Notes: generated by a model from the sequence alone, not told the origin. 45,642 nt of DNA from Acidilobaceae archaeon (GCA_026986415.1 JALSOR010000041.1:1-45642); one strand, 5' to 3'; shown: positions 18,497 through 29,250, counted from the first letter of the stretch. A program made the numbers and translations.

Positions 18497-19738
18497 TTGA
18501 GTGGTATCGTTAGGGGTAATGTTGGGTTTAACGATCTCAAGATACCTGGAATGTGGAGTAGGAAGATAGGGAAGGACCTGTACGAAGTATTTATCGGGCC
18601 ACAGCATCCTGGAAGCGGGCATATGAGAATAATAATAAGAATAGATGGAGATATTATTGTTGAGGCCGAGCCGGATATGGGCTATGTTCACAGGACAATG
18701 GAAAAACTTTCCGAGGGAAGAGCATGGATCAAGGCGATACCTTTGTTCGAAAGAATGGCGATACATGATGCTTGCAACGTAACCCTACCCTATGTCAGGG
18801 CTGTGGAGAAACTGCTAGGCATCGAGGCCCCGCTGAGAGCCAAATATTTGCGTGTGCTCTTATGTGAGATCAACAGGATAGCGGCATTCCTATACGGCTT
18901 TGGAATTTTCGGAGTGTTCCTCGGCCACTCGACAATGTACATGTGGCCTTTCGGCGACAGAGAGGTGTGGGTAGAGCTTGCCGAGTGGCTTACCGGTGCA
19001 AGACTCACCCACACCTACCCGGTATTTGGTGGTGTTAGAAGGGACGTTCCTGAGGGGTTCACTGACTCTCTTAGGAAAGCGATAAGGTATATGCGTAGGA
19101 GGCTTGAGGATTACAGGAAAATCTTCGTGGACAACCCTGTCATACGGGCGAGGCTTGAGGACGTCGGAGTCATACCGAGAAACCTTGCAATAGAGCTCGG
19201 AATAACAGGACCTAACCTCAGGGCAAGCGGGGTCAGATACGACGTTAGAAAGAACCATCCCTACGAGGTATATGACGAGCTAGACTTCGAAATACCCGTC
19301 TTCCAGGAGGGCGACGCGTACGCAAGAGTACACCAGAGAGTGCAGGAGATACTGCAGAGCCTACGCATTCTCGAACAGGTAGCCGACTGGCTAGACAAAC
19401 ACCCTAGGGAGCCTGTTATGCACGAGCGATTCTGGAAGACCGCCCCGCCACTCTACAAGAAGATATTCCAGGAAACAGGCCGCGTCAAGCTCGGAGCGGT
19501 CATGGCAATAATGAAGATCCCCCAGGGCAAGGCATACGAGAGGGGGGAGACTGCTAGAGGAGAGATTTCCTATTATGTTGAGAGTGACGGCGGGAACAAG
19601 CCTTACAGGATACGGATTCATAGTGCAAGCGCTAGGAACGCCCTAGTTTACAAGTATATTGTTCCCGGTCATCGCGTGATGGACCTCCCCGCGATATACG
19701 GGAGCATAGACTACTTCCCTCCGGAGGCCGATAGGTGA
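18497..19738 (+). CDS. nuoD: Complex I-like subunit D (49 kDa)
   Basis: GPQHPGSGHMRIIIRIDGDIIVEAEPDMGYVHRTMEKLSEGR. Confidence 0.96.
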   Translation: MSGIVRGNVGFNDLKIPGMWSRKIGKDLYEVFIGPQHPGSGHMRIIIRIDGDIIVEAEPDMGYVHRTMEKLSEGRAWIKAIPLFERMAIHDACNVTLPYVRAVEKLLGIEAPLRAKYLRVLLCEINRIAAFLYGFGIFGVFLGHSTMYMWPFGDREVWVELAEWLTGARLTHTYPVFGGVRRDVPEGFTDSLRKAIRYMRRRLEDYRKIFVDNPVIRARLEDVGVIPRNLAIELGITGPNLRASGVRYDVRKNHPYEVYDELDFEIPVFQEGDAYARVHQRVQEILQSLRILEQVADWLDKHPREPVMHERFWKTAPPLYKKIFQETGRVKLGAVMAIMKIPQGKAYERGETARGEISYYVESDGGNKPYRIRIHSASARNALVYKYIVPGHRVMDLPAIYGSIDYFPPEADR

Positions 19739-19753
19739 GAGGGGTGGGCGGTT

Positions 19754-20782
19754 ATGAGTCCGATAATTAGTGATATAATTAAGATAATAATATGGCCTCC
19801 CCTATGGCAGCTCATAGTACTCGGACTACTACTACCTCTAGGAGTAGTGGTCTTTATCATATGGTTTGAGAGGAAAACAGCGGCCAGGGTTCAGAGGAGA
19901 ATAGGCCCTTACCACGTCTCCCCCCGCATAGCAGGCGGCCTACAGCTCGTAGCAGACCTGATGAGATACATGTTCCAGGAAATAATAATACCGAAAACCG
20001 TTGATGTGGCGCCATTCATTATGGCTCCCCTAATAGCACTCATACTCTCAATATTGCCGGTAGTCGCGATGCCCTTCACCAGTAATGCAAGCTACTTCCC
20101 GATAGGTATGAGGTATAGTCTCATAGTAGCGCTAGCGCTCATAACTCTCAGCCCAATATTCGTGATCGTAGCGGGATGGGCCAGCAACAACAAGTTTAGC
20201 CTGATAGGCGGTATGAGAGAAGCCTACCTTATAACCGCGTACGAGCTAATAGTGATGGTCTCGTTCCTCTCTGCTAGCGCCGCCACAGGCTCCTTTGATC
20301 TCGTCAAGATAGTGGAGGCTCAGGCTGGAGGAAAGTGGCTCGGCCTCCTGAACCCGTTGGCCCTACTCGCAGCGTTGATAGGTGTGCTCCTATCAACAAG
20401 CGGGTTCCCCTTCGAGATACCGGAGTCTGAGCATGAAGTGGTTGCAGGCGCGTATACCGAGTACAGCGGGCTCGTTTATGGTATCAACATGGGTGCAGCA
20501 TATCTGAAGAGGATGGTGTACAGTATTCTAATTGCGCTGGTATTCCTTGGGGGATGGAGGCCTTACACTCCTGGGCCCGGCTTTGTTTCAGGATATCTCA
20601 TACCGTCAATAGTAGTATTTATTAAAGCAACAATACTAATGATGATATTCAGCTTTTTAAGAGCGGTTTATGGGAGGTACAGGCTCGACCAGGCTCTCGA
20701 TATAGCGTGGAAATACATATTCCCCCTAGCCGTGGCAGGCTTCGGCCTCTCACTAGCCCTCGCATACCTGGGCATATACTAG
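19754..20782 (+). CDS. nuoH: Complex I-like subunit H
   Basis: ERKTAARVQRRIGPYHVSPRIAGGLQLVADLMRYMFQE; GFPFEIPESEHEVVAGAYTEYSG. Confidence 0.96.
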   Translation: MSPIISDIIKIIIWPPLWQLIVLGLLLPLGVVVFIIWFERKTAARVQRRIGPYHVSPRIAGGLQLVADLMRYMFQEIIIPKTVDVAPFIMAPLIALILSILPVVAMPFTSNASYFPIGMRYSLIVALALITLSPIFVIVAGWASNNKFSLIGGMREAYLITAYELIVMVSFLSASAATGSFDLVKIVEAQAGGKWLGLLNPLALLAALIGVLLSTSGFPFEIPESEHEVVAGAYTEYSGLVYGINMGAAYLKRMVYSILIALVFLGGWRPYTPGPGFVSGYLIPSIVVFIKATILMMIFSFLRAVYGRYRLDQALDIAWKYIFPLAVAGFGLSLALAYLGIY

Positions 20783-20806
20783 GCCCCCTCCGGAGGTGTA
20801 AGGGTA

Positions 20807-21355
20807 ATGCCTGTAGAATTCGCGGAGAAAACCGTTCCCCCGGGACGGGGAATATTCAAGAGGTTCAAGGGCAACATTGAAGCCATAGCTATAGGCGTAA
20901 AATACTTCTTCGACCCGAAGCGGAGCACCCTGATATATCCGAAAGAATACATAAAACTCAGAGAAAACTACAGGGGCTTCATAGTTCTCAACGCTAAAAA
21001 GTGTATTAACTGTGGCTCTTGCGCCAGGATATGCCCTGCCGCGGCCATGAAGCTGATACGCAGGCCATACACGGATCCCAAAACAGGGAAGACGAGGATG
21101 AAGCTTTGGCCCGTTATAAACTATAACAGGTGTATCTTCTGTGGCTACTGTGTCGATGTCTGTCCTACAGAGGCCCTGCACCATGTTAACTATCACGATG
21201 TTGTTTTCGATAATATGGAGGAGATGGACCAGACGTTAGAATCATTCCAGCAGGCTCCAGAGCATCCCACAGCCAAGGAGGGGATCCCTGTCCGCTATAT
21301 TATCGATGAGGAGAAGGGGCTCGTAAAAGTGAGGGTTGAGGGTGGAGAGCAATGA
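20807..21355 (+). CDS. nuoI: Complex I-like subunit I (two 4Fe-4S)
   Basis: CINCGSCARICP and CIFCGYCVDVCP. Confidence 0.95.
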   Translation: MPVEFAEKTVPPGRGIFKRFKGNIEAIAIGVKYFFDPKRSTLIYPKEYIKLRENYRGFIVLNAKKCINCGSCARICPAAAMKLIRRPYTDPKTGKTRMKLWPVINYNRCIFCGYCVDVCPTEALHHVNYHDVVFDNMEEMDQTLESFQQAPEHPTAKEGIPVRYIIDEEKGLVKVRVEGGEQ

Positions 21356-21837
21356 GCCTCGAAACATACCTACCCTTTATGGCGGCTATAACGGGGGCGT
21401 TCATGGTATTCGTAGCATTCCTAGTTGTGAGAGGGGAAGACCTGGTATATTCGAGCAGTAGTCTGGCAGTGCTGGGGATGCTTAACGCGCTCATGATAGC
21501 GATCCTAGGCTACTATCTCATTGCGGCATTCCTAGTAGTAGTCTATGTTGGGGCAGCAGTGATGTTTATCATAATAACAGTCTCAATGCTGGGAGGCAAG
21601 AGCCCCGAGCCTAGAGAGGAATGGAAGGGCTTCTTCACAGCGGGCGCAGTAGGTACGGCAATATTCCTGCTAGCGGCAACTGTAACGGCGTATCTAGGAT
21701 TCACCAGGCCGGGCACTATCAGTTCAGGCAGTGTTGCAGGAGAGCTTCTCCAGGGCCATGAGGCCGTGGTTGGGATAATTCTCCTAGCGCTTGCAGCTAC
21801 CCTGGTAGAAGCTATCTCGATAGCCAGGAGGGGGTGA
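21352..21837 (+). CDS. nuoJ: Complex I-like subunit J
   Basis: Membrane protein, YYLIAAFLVVVYVGAAVMFIIITVSML; order. Confidence 0.88.
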   Translation: MSLETYLPFMAAITGAFMVFVAFLVVRGEDLVYSSSSLAVLGMLNALMIAILGYYLIAAFLVVVYVGAAVMFIIITVSMLGGKSPEPREEWKGFFTAGAVGTAIFLLAATVTAYLGFTRPGTISSGSVAGELLQGHEAVVGIILLALAATLVEAISIARRG

Positions 21838-21843
21838 ACGCTA

Positions 21844-22158
21844 GTGAGCCTAGTGGATTCAAGCGTGGCGGGCATAGCCCTAGTTACTGGAGCATTCCTC
21901 ACAGGTATAGCCGCATATGGCATGACGTACTCAAGGAATTTCATCCGCCAGATGCTATCGATAGAAGTACTGTTTAATGCTGTTTTATTATTTATAATTG
22001 TAATGTCTTCCCTTAAGCCCGCCCTACTAACAGCGGTAGGAATAATCGTAATCTCGGTGGTATCCGGCGAGGTCATAGTGCTCGTATCGGTCATAGCGGC
22101 ATACTACAGGGTCGCGAAATCCCTAGAATCATCAAGCCTGGAAGAAGAGGGGGTGTAA
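21844..22158 (+). CDS. nuoK: Complex I-like subunit K
   Basis: MLSIEVLFNAVLLF; order. Confidence 0.9.
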   Translation: MSLVDSSVAGIALVTGAFLTGIAAYGMTYSRNFIRQMLSIEVLFNAVLLFIIVMSSLKPALLTAVGIIVISVVSGEVIVLVSVIAAYYRVAKSLESSSLEEEGV

Positions 22159-22162
22159 AATA

Positions 22163-23710
22163 ATGTATGCAGGGATACCTATATGGTATATAAGCCTAGT
22201 CCTCCCCGTACTCGTAGGCATAGTAGCACTGTTCGCCAGTGAAAAGCATGGACGGGCAATATCATGGCTATCCGCCCTGACACTAATCATACCGATGATA
22301 GCAACCGCCTACTATTGGGCAGTAAACGCTGTTAGCAACGGGGTTGTGGATCCCTGGGTCTTGCATCTTGAGAAGTACGGGCTAGGAACATTCTACCTCT
22401 TCATGGACGGCCTATCAGCCCCTATAGTGGTCGGCGTATCGCTTGTAACAGCGTTCGTCGCAGTATACGCCTACAAGTACATGGCGACAAGGATAGAAGA
22501 AATGAGGGAAGAGGGTGAGAACCCTCCAGGGCTAGGAAGATTCTTCTTCCTCTATAACGTCTTCGCTGTCGCGATGCTAGGAATGGGCCTATCAAGCAAC
22601 CTATTGGAATTCTACTTCTTCCTCGAAATCAGCCTGATAAGCTCATTCCTGCTGATAGCATATTATGGATACGGGGATAGGAAGAAGATCGCGCTCCTCT
22701 ACTTCATCTGGGCTCATATTGCAGGCGCACTCTTCATAGCAGGCTCCCTAGTCTACGGGCACTACGCGCACAGCCTAGACGTTGTAAGAATAGTCTCCGG
22801 CAAAGTCACATACGTCAGCCCTGCAGACGAGCTGCTGGGATCCGCTGCCAGAATCGTAGCGGGGGTCATGCTTCTAGGGCTATTCATAAAGATGGCTGTT
22901 CTAGGAGTACACATGTGGCTCCCATACGCGCACGCCGAAGCCCCAACACCTGTAAGCGCCCTGTTATCGCCAAACCTTATCGGGCTTGCAGGCTATGCTA
23001 TCGTGAGATTCGTCCTTCCACTCTTCCCTGCAGAGCTCAAGTCAATACACGGATACCTCATACTCCTGGCAGTATCAACAATAATATACGGCGGTCTCGT
23101 AGCATTGAGACAGACCGATTTCAAGCGGTTCCTAGCGTACTCCAGCGTTAGCCAGATGGGATACCTCCTGTTAGGGATTGCGACCCTGACGGCCTACGGT
23201 ATTGGAGGCGCAATACTACACTATCTAACACATGCGATAGGAAAGGCAGTCCTCTTCATGGTAGCCGGAGTCTTCATAACAGAGGAGCACGGACTAAGAG
23301 ATATGACTAGAATGGGGGGACTCGCAAAATACTACCCCTTCACCGCCGCGGCAGCACTATTAGGGTTCATGCACCTAGTCGGAATGCCGCCCACACTAGG
23401 AATGTGGAGCGAACTGCTAATCACGATTGGCGTGGTAAAAGCGTACCCGGCTGTCAATACGGGTAACGTGATTCTAGTGGCCACAATGTTGTTATTAGCC
23501 TACGGTGTTAGCGCGGGCTACGCGTTTATCACTATGAGGAAAGTGTTCTACGGGAGGCCGCGCGAGGGCTATAAGCACGAAGTTCTTGACGGGTTCAAGA
23601 CCACCGTTGTAATCCTCGCAGTCCTAGGCGTACTACTATTCCTAGGAATAGCCCCGCTCATGGCCCCGCTCAAGACAGCCTCGCAGCAGATTATTAGTTT
23701 GTTAGGGTAA
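22163..23710 (+). CDS. nuoM: Complex I-like subunit M (antiporter-like)
   Basis: MAVLGVHMWLPYAHAEAPTPVSALLS; YSSVSQMGYLLLG. Confidence 0.93.
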   Translation: MYAGIPIWYISLVLPVLVGIVALFASEKHGRAISWLSALTLIIPMIATAYYWAVNAVSNGVVDPWVLHLEKYGLGTFYLFMDGLSAPIVVGVSLVTAFVAVYAYKYMATRIEEMREEGENPPGLGRFFFLYNVFAVAMLGMGLSSNLLEFYFFLEISLISSFLLIAYYGYGDRKKIALLYFIWAHIAGALFIAGSLVYGHYAHSLDVVRIVSGKVTYVSPADELLGSAARIVAGVMLLGLFIKMAVLGVHMWLPYAHAEAPTPVSALLSPNLIGLAGYAIVRFVLPLFPAELKSIHGYLILLAVSTIIYGGLVALRQTDFKRFLAYSSVSQMGYLLLGIATLTAYGIGGAILHYLTHAIGKAVLFMVAGVFITEEHGLRDMTRMGGLAKYYPFTAAAALLGFMHLVGMPPTLGMWSELLITIGVVKAYPAVNTGNVILVATMLLLAYGVSAGYAFITMRKVFYGRPREGYKHEVLDGFKTTVVILAVLGVLLFLGIAPLMAPLKTASQQIISLLG

Positions 23711-23727
23711 ATAGGGGGTGGCAGGCA

Positions 23728-25797
23728 ATGTTCGCGGCAAGCGCAATGGTTAACCCGAATAGCGGTTTAATGCCTTGGGCCCTCATATGGGGGATCCCCT
23801 ATCTGGGGGCAGCAATCCTAGCGATACTGTTCTTCGTGGGGGTCAGGAACGAGAAGATATACTCTTGGGGTGCAGTGACGAGCATAGGACTCGGAGCCCT
23901 AGTAGCTGTTTACGCGCTCTACAAGGTGCTCAAGGAAGGGCCAATATACGGGGCGTCGAACACTAACTGGGTACCCTGGCTTAACATCAAAATAGGAGTA
24001 TACCTTGACGGTCTAGGAGCCATAATGGCGGTCATAGTAAGCGTTCTCAGCTTCCTAATCGCAGTGTATAGCGTTGAATATATGAGGGGAGACTGGGGAG
24101 TACAAAGATACTTCTTCTTCTTCACATTCTTCGTTGCAAGCATGCTACTGCTAGTGACAGCCGATAATCTAGTACTCATGTTCATAGGCTGGGAGGGCAC
24201 AGGCCTCGCGAGCTACGCGCTAATAGGCCACTGGTATACTGATGAGGAGGAATATTGGGTTGGCGTGCCAGGAAGAAAAGCTCTAGGCGTGCCAATGTAT
24301 TTCGAGCCGAGCCATAGCGGTGTTAGAGCGCTAATGTTCACCAGGATAGGAGACATTGGACTCCTAATAGGTATGAGCGCCATATACCTGCTGACACACA
24401 CGTTCAGCATACCACTACTAGCGGCCAACACACACTGGATAGTGGAGCTCGCGACCAAAGGATCACTAACAGCGCTCCTCATAGTCTTCAGCATGGGAGC
24501 ACTAGCAAAAAGCGCCCAGTTCCCCTTCCAGGAATGGCTTGTAACGGCAATGACCGGCCCCACACCGGTAAGCGCTCTAATACACGCCGCTACAATGGTG
24601 AAAGCCGGAGTATACTTCATGCTGAGAATGGCGCCAATATTCCTCCTAGGAGCAGCGGCAGGCCATGTAGTAGCGGCGCAGCTCCAGAGCTACTTCTACA
24701 TTATGGCTGGCCTCGGAGCGATAACCGCGTTCATGATGGCGACAATGGCACTAGTATCGAACGAGCTAAAACTGATACTAGCCTACTCGACCGCCAGCCA
24801 GCTAGGATACATGTTCCTCGGAGTAGCCGCTGCAGGCTACATAGTGTCGAAAGCCAACGAGGCCGCCGCTCTAGGCGTCGCAGCAGGCCTATCACACCTC
24901 ATGAGCCACGCAATATTCAAAGCCGCACTATTCCTCATAGCAGGATGGCTCATCCACGTCGCCCATAGCAGGTTCATAGACCACATGGGTAACTATGCTA
25001 AGTATATGAAGCTAACAGCACTCTCAATGTGGCTAGCAGGCCTAAGCCTAATGGCTATACCCCCGCTGAGCGGCTTCTTCAGCAAAGAGCTAACACTCAA
25101 ATCTGCAGAGGAAGCAGGCCTAGTCTGGGACTGGGCTCTCGGCGCGCTAACCGCGGGCCTAACAGCAGCCTACACGCTGAGAATGATACTCAGGGTAATG
25201 CATCTCCCGCCAAAGAAGGAGACACACGGTCATCCCCACGAGGCTCCACCGCTAATGCTAATACCCTACCTACTGCTGAGCCTCACAGCCCTAGCGCTCG
25301 GCCTTGCATGGGTATGGGTGTATCCTGGCCTTGCAAAGGGAATATCTGAGACCCTAGCAGTGCAAGTACCCCTGGATGAGGTGAAACAGGCTTTCACTAT
25401 TGCTGTTACGAGCGCTAAGACCTTGGGCACGCTCGCTTGGGTAGGAGTAAGCCTGGCCATTGTATGGTACCTCTACGTGCCCGCGAAAATAGACTTCGAC
25501 AGGATACTGGAAAGGAGCACTATAGCGAGAGCCGTTCACGACTTCCTCTTCGATAGGTGGTATATTAACTCGCTCATATACATATTCATAGTCGGAGGAT
25601 TCGCAGGCCTCTCACTAATACTGGCAGGGTTCAACAACATACTGGATATCGCCTACCATATGGCTCTCCCAGCGCTTTTCGTCTTAGCCGCGGCAGGTAT
25701 CAGGAGCCTCCATAGAGGTAAGACCGACTACTACCTCATGCTATACCTGTATTTCGCGGCGCTAGTACTCCTATACCTCTACATCGCGTGGGGGTGA
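23728..25797 (+). CDS. nuoL: Complex I-like subunit L (antiporter-like)
   Basis: SAQFPFQEWLVTAMTGPTPVSALIHAATMVKAGVYFMLRM. Confidence 0.95.
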   Translation: MFAASAMVNPNSGLMPWALIWGIPYLGAAILAILFFVGVRNEKIYSWGAVTSIGLGALVAVYALYKVLKEGPIYGASNTNWVPWLNIKIGVYLDGLGAIMAVIVSVLSFLIAVYSVEYMRGDWGVQRYFFFFTFFVASMLLLVTADNLVLMFIGWEGTGLASYALIGHWYTDEEEYWVGVPGRKALGVPMYFEPSHSGVRALMFTRIGDIGLLIGMSAIYLLTHTFSIPLLAANTHWIVELATKGSLTALLIVFSMGALAKSAQFPFQEWLVTAMTGPTPVSALIHAATMVKAGVYFMLRMAPIFLLGAAAGHVVAAQLQSYFYIMAGLGAITAFMMATMALVSNELKLILAYSTASQLGYMFLGVAAAGYIVSKANEAAALGVAAGLSHLMSHAIFKAALFLIAGWLIHVAHSRFIDHMGNYAKYMKLTALSMWLAGLSLMAIPPLSGFFSKELTLKSAEEAGLVWDWALGALTAGLTAAYTLRMILRVMHLPPKKETHGHPHEAPPLMLIPYLLLSLTALALGLAWVWVYPGLAKGISETLAVQVPLDEVKQAFTIAVTSAKTLGTLAWVGVSLAIVWYLYVPAKIDFDRILERSTIARAVHDFLFDRWYINSLIYIFIVGGFAGLSLILAGFNNILDIAYHMALPALFVLAAAGIRSLHRGKTDYYLMLYLYFAALVLLYLYIAWG

Positions 25798-25803
25798 TAT
25801 GAG

Positions 25804-27255
25804 ATGAACGGGATGGACAGTGTACTAGCTCTAAACTACCTGTCCGTAGCGCTAGCACTACTTATCGCGGTAGTCGCTGCTCTCGGAAAGAGGACCTCAA
25901 ACATTATACGAGTACTAGCATGGCTCTCAATACTATCGTTCGCGGTGGCCAGCGGCATATTGTTACTAAAAACAATTGACGGGCCAGTAGAATACTACAA
26001 CGGCCTTATAGTCCACGACAAGTTCACAGCCTTCCTACTGCTAGGCATATCGCTCACAGGAGCTCTCGCCCTTATAGGGGCAGGAAAAGACCCGCTAATA
26101 TGGGAGAGCAGCCCCGGCTACTACAGCCTCCTCCCCCTAGTGCTATTCGGATCCTTCATAATAACAGGCGTAACGGACACTCTCACACTAATAGCAGCAT
26201 GGTTGCTAGTAAGCGTCATAAACTACGTGTTCATAGCCCTCCCGCCAGACAAGGAAAGCCGCGGGGCAGCGGTACGATACATCATGATCGGAGCCGTTGC
26301 CACACTCTTCCTACTAGTCTGGCTCACCGGGAATAGCGTTGTAGCGTCGGCACAAGGACTACAGGGGCTCCAGATAAGCCCGCTAACACTAGACAAGATA
26401 TCCGGCCTCACAATAGCAGCGTTCATAGCAGCCCTCGGCTTCAAGATAGGAGTGGTCCCATTCCACTGGTGGGTTCCAAGCGTGTACGGCAAAGCGGAGG
26501 GCAGGGTTGTAGCCCTAGTTGCAGGAGTCACAAAACTAGCATTCATAGGCGTACTGGCAAGAGTTGTGTATCTGGCAAGCGGTGGGAGCCTGGGAGGCCT
26601 AACACTCGTAAAATACCCGTTCGCCACGCCTGCAGCCGCAAAGAATATCGCGTTGGTTCTGGGAGTCCTAGCCGTGGCAAGCATGTTCTATGGCAATATA
26701 GCGGCAGTCGCTACCAGAGACATGAAGATAATGCTCTCCTATAGTGCTATAGCGCAGGTGGGCTACATACTTGCCGCGCTCTCTGCTGTGGCATACTTTG
26801 CAGGGTCCAACGAGAAGCTAGCATACTATGCTATGGCAGCCGTAGCAGTACAAGCTGTGGCCTATGGGCTAGCTAAAGCGCCACTTTTCACCCTCACGGG
26901 CGTTGCCGAGAGAATAGAAAGGCTCAAGGGTCTAATGTCTAGAGACTCTATATCGGCGGTGAGCGTGGGGATCCTCCTGATGAGCCTTCTAGGCTTGCCG
27001 CCAATGCTAGGATTCTGGGGTAAAATATTGATGTTCTATGCTGTCGCAGGCTTCAGTATTATACTAGTCATTATATCATTCATAAACACTACGATCAGCG
27101 CGGCCTTCTATATTAGAATGGCGCGGGACATTATGGCTACCGATGTTGAAACGGATGTTGTCGTACCGGGCGACATGAGGCTGTCGCTTCTCACCGGGGC
27201 CCTGCTAATAGTATTCTTTGGATTCATAGCACCCATTGTTTTCTCTATAGCTTAG
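25804..27255 (+). CDS. nuoN: Complex I-like subunit N (antiporter-like)
   Basis: GVVPFHWWVPSVYGKAEGRVVALVAGVTKLAF; order. Confidence 0.9.
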   Translation: MNGMDSVLALNYLSVALALLIAVVAALGKRTSNIIRVLAWLSILSFAVASGILLLKTIDGPVEYYNGLIVHDKFTAFLLLGISLTGALALIGAGKDPLIWESSPGYYSLLPLVLFGSFIITGVTDTLTLIAAWLLVSVINYVFIALPPDKESRGAAVRYIMIGAVATLFLLVWLTGNSVVASAQGLQGLQISPLTLDKISGLTIAAFIAALGFKIGVVPFHWWVPSVYGKAEGRVVALVAGVTKLAFIGVLARVVYLASGGSLGGLTLVKYPFATPAAAKNIALVLGVLAVASMFYGNIAAVATRDMKIMLSYSAIAQVGYILAALSAVAYFAGSNEKLAYYAMAAVAVQAVAYGLAKAPLFTLTGVAERIERLKGLMSRDSISAVSVGILLMSLLGLPPMLGFWGKILMFYAVAGFSIILVIISFINTTISAAFYIRMARDIMATDVETDVVVPGDMRLSLLTGALLIVFFGFIAPIVFSIA

Positions 27256-27376
27256 CAATATATTTTCTTAAATATAAATTATTATTAAAAATATTTTTAA
27301 AATAACTATAAGGAAGCTTATTACTCTACCAGCAGGCCTCACCATAAACGGGGAGACAAGGAGGTATCGACAGCCG

Positions 27377-28417
27377 ATGCAAGTCATAGGCGGGATGATA
27401 CCAGCACCCGACGAGGACACAGTCAAACAATGCGCAAAGTACATCCACTATAACAGTGGCGATCCCAAATCATACGACGGACTCGAAGAAGCTATACAAA
27501 GAATCGTACAGGAAACAGGAAGGTACACACTAAACACCCAGTTTCCGGGGTGGATAACCAGTGGTGCGACAGAAGGAAACATCCTCTCACTCTACTACAA
27601 CAGGGAATATCTAGGCAAAAAGAGGATAGTCGCATACGATACCGTTCACTATAGCGTGCTAAAGGCTGCGAAACTGCTTGGCATGAAAATAGAGCTACTG
27701 CCCACGCGCGGCGGTTACATGGCAGATCCTAGACTGTTGAAAGACCGGTTAGACCGTGACACAGTGCTTGTTTTAACATACGGCACTACCGAGACGGGCT
27801 TCATAGACCCTATCATTGAAGCAAGAGAAATAGCCGAAAGGAAAAACGCCACGATACACGTAGACGCCGCGTTCGCAGGCTTCGTAGCAAACGGCTTAGG
27901 CCACAGCCGCATGCTACAGCCTGACGGCGTGATCGTTAGTGTAGCGGTGGATCTCCACAAAATACCTGAAGCACCTATACCTCTAGGAGTAATTCTCACC
28001 TGGAGCGAAGACATGCTAGACAAGCTTTTCTTCGAGAGCCCGTATATCCCGAGCAAGAGGCAGTTCGGCCTGCTCGGGACAAGGCCGGGATGCACTGTAA
28101 TGGCAGGCGTAACCGCTCTCAGCATTTTAGAAAAACGCTACGGAGGCCCGCAAGGGTTAACGGAGAAGCTCATGCAGGCATCGAGAAGCCTAGCAGATAA
28201 CCTGTCAGGCTCCTACCGGCTAGTCCATGAGATAATGACTCCTATACTATGCCTAATCCCCGAGCAAGGATTAACACGGATACTAGAGCGAGCAGAGAGG
28301 ATGAGATACAAACTCTATACGTGCCCCCGGCATGCCGGCATAAGAATAGCGGTCCTACCACACATTGCGTATACTATTAACGATGTAGCACGTATTCTTA
28401 ACAGCCTAACATATTAG
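27377..28417 (+). CDS. PLP-dependent group II decarboxylase (MfnA/aspartate decarboxylase-like)
   Basis: VDAAFAGFVANG, SVAVDLHKIPEAPIPLGVIL (PLP lysine context); start uncertain. Confidence 0.8.
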   Translation: MQVIGGMIPAPDEDTVKQCAKYIHYNSGDPKSYDGLEEAIQRIVQETGRYTLNTQFPGWITSGATEGNILSLYYNREYLGKKRIVAYDTVHYSVLKAAKLLGMKIELLPTRGGYMADPRLLKDRLDRDTVLVLTYGTTETGFIDPIIEAREIAERKNATIHVDAAFAGFVANGLGHSRMLQPDGVIVSVAVDLHKIPEAPIPLGVILTWSEDMLDKLFFESPYIPSKRQFGLLGTRPGCTVMAGVTALSILEKRYGGPQGLTEKLMQASRSLADNLSGSYRLVHEIMTPILCLIPEQGLTRILERAERMRYKLYTCPRHAGIRIAVLPHIAYTINDVARILNSLTY

Positions 28418-28497
28418 TATAAATATATTTAAAATATTATTATTGTTTCCGTTATACCGCGTCTGGTGAAAGGTTGATATGCTATGGCTTGCAGTAG

Positions 28498-29250
28498 ATG
28501 CCGTGGTGCGATGTTGTGCGTGGATCGCTTAGGGATTCGTACGAGAGATATAAGCATCTACTACACGGCGGGTCTATAGACGTGGATCTCGCCGAGAAGA
28601 TAGAGAATGTTGAAAAAAATATAATTAATAATATTAAAAATATAATAGACCTTGATAAAGACCTCGAAGAGATAATCAGAGAGTTAACCGAAAACGGCGT
28701 CCTCGACGAGCTTATAAGAGATGTTGGAAGAGAGTTCAAAGTTAACGTTAAGGACGCTAGGAAAGCGGTTAACACTTTTCTAAACGGCAACCTCCAGGAC
28801 GAGCAGGCTAGGATAGCATTTATCGTTATACAGGCAGTTGCGAGGCTCAAGGCTATGCACAGCGAGCAGAAGGGTCTAAGCGAGAAAGCGCGAATAACCC
28901 CTTACTGTCCTGTTTGCGGTGCGGAATCCGGCACTATGGTGAGGTATAAGGGCGCCTTCTACATGGTCTGCCCCTTCTGCGGGTTTATGTGGAGAGTATC
29001 AGACACGTTCACATGCCCCTATTGTGGGAACACTGACAAGCTAAGGTTGGGGGTGATGACCGGTAAGAGGAGTAAGAGGCTCGGCATAGCCTGGTGCCAG
29101 GAGTGTGGGAGGACCTGGCGTGTTATACTTGATGAGCGTGTAGTACTATCAGTGCCCAGGCTATTACTGCCTGTTATTGCTCATGGCGCCGAGATTTACA
29201 GGGAAGCACTATCCTCTGTTATGGATGATGAGTCTTCAGGGGGAGAGTAG
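28498..29250 (+). CDS. FdhE-like zinc-binding protein
   Basis: Four CxxC knuckles: CPVC, CPFC, CPYC, CQEC. Confidence 0.65.
   Translation: MPWCDVVRGSLRDSYERYKHLLHGGSIDVDLAEKIENVEKNIINNIKNIIDLDKDLEEIIRELTENGVLDELIRDVGREFKVNVKDARKAVNTFLNGNLQDEQARIAFIVIQAVARLKAMHSEQKGLSEKARITPYCPVCGAESGTMVRYKGAFYMVCPFCGFMWRVSDTFTCPYCGNTDKLRLGVMTGKRSKRLGIAWCQECGRTWRVILDERVVLSVPRLLLPVIAHGAEIYREALSSVMDDESSGGE

Noticed and set aside
28484-28579. Short CxxC ORF MACSRCRGAMLCVDRLG... overlapping the FdhE-like gene start
   Set aside because: Only about 31 codons and out of frame with the supported gene; the CxxC may be chance.
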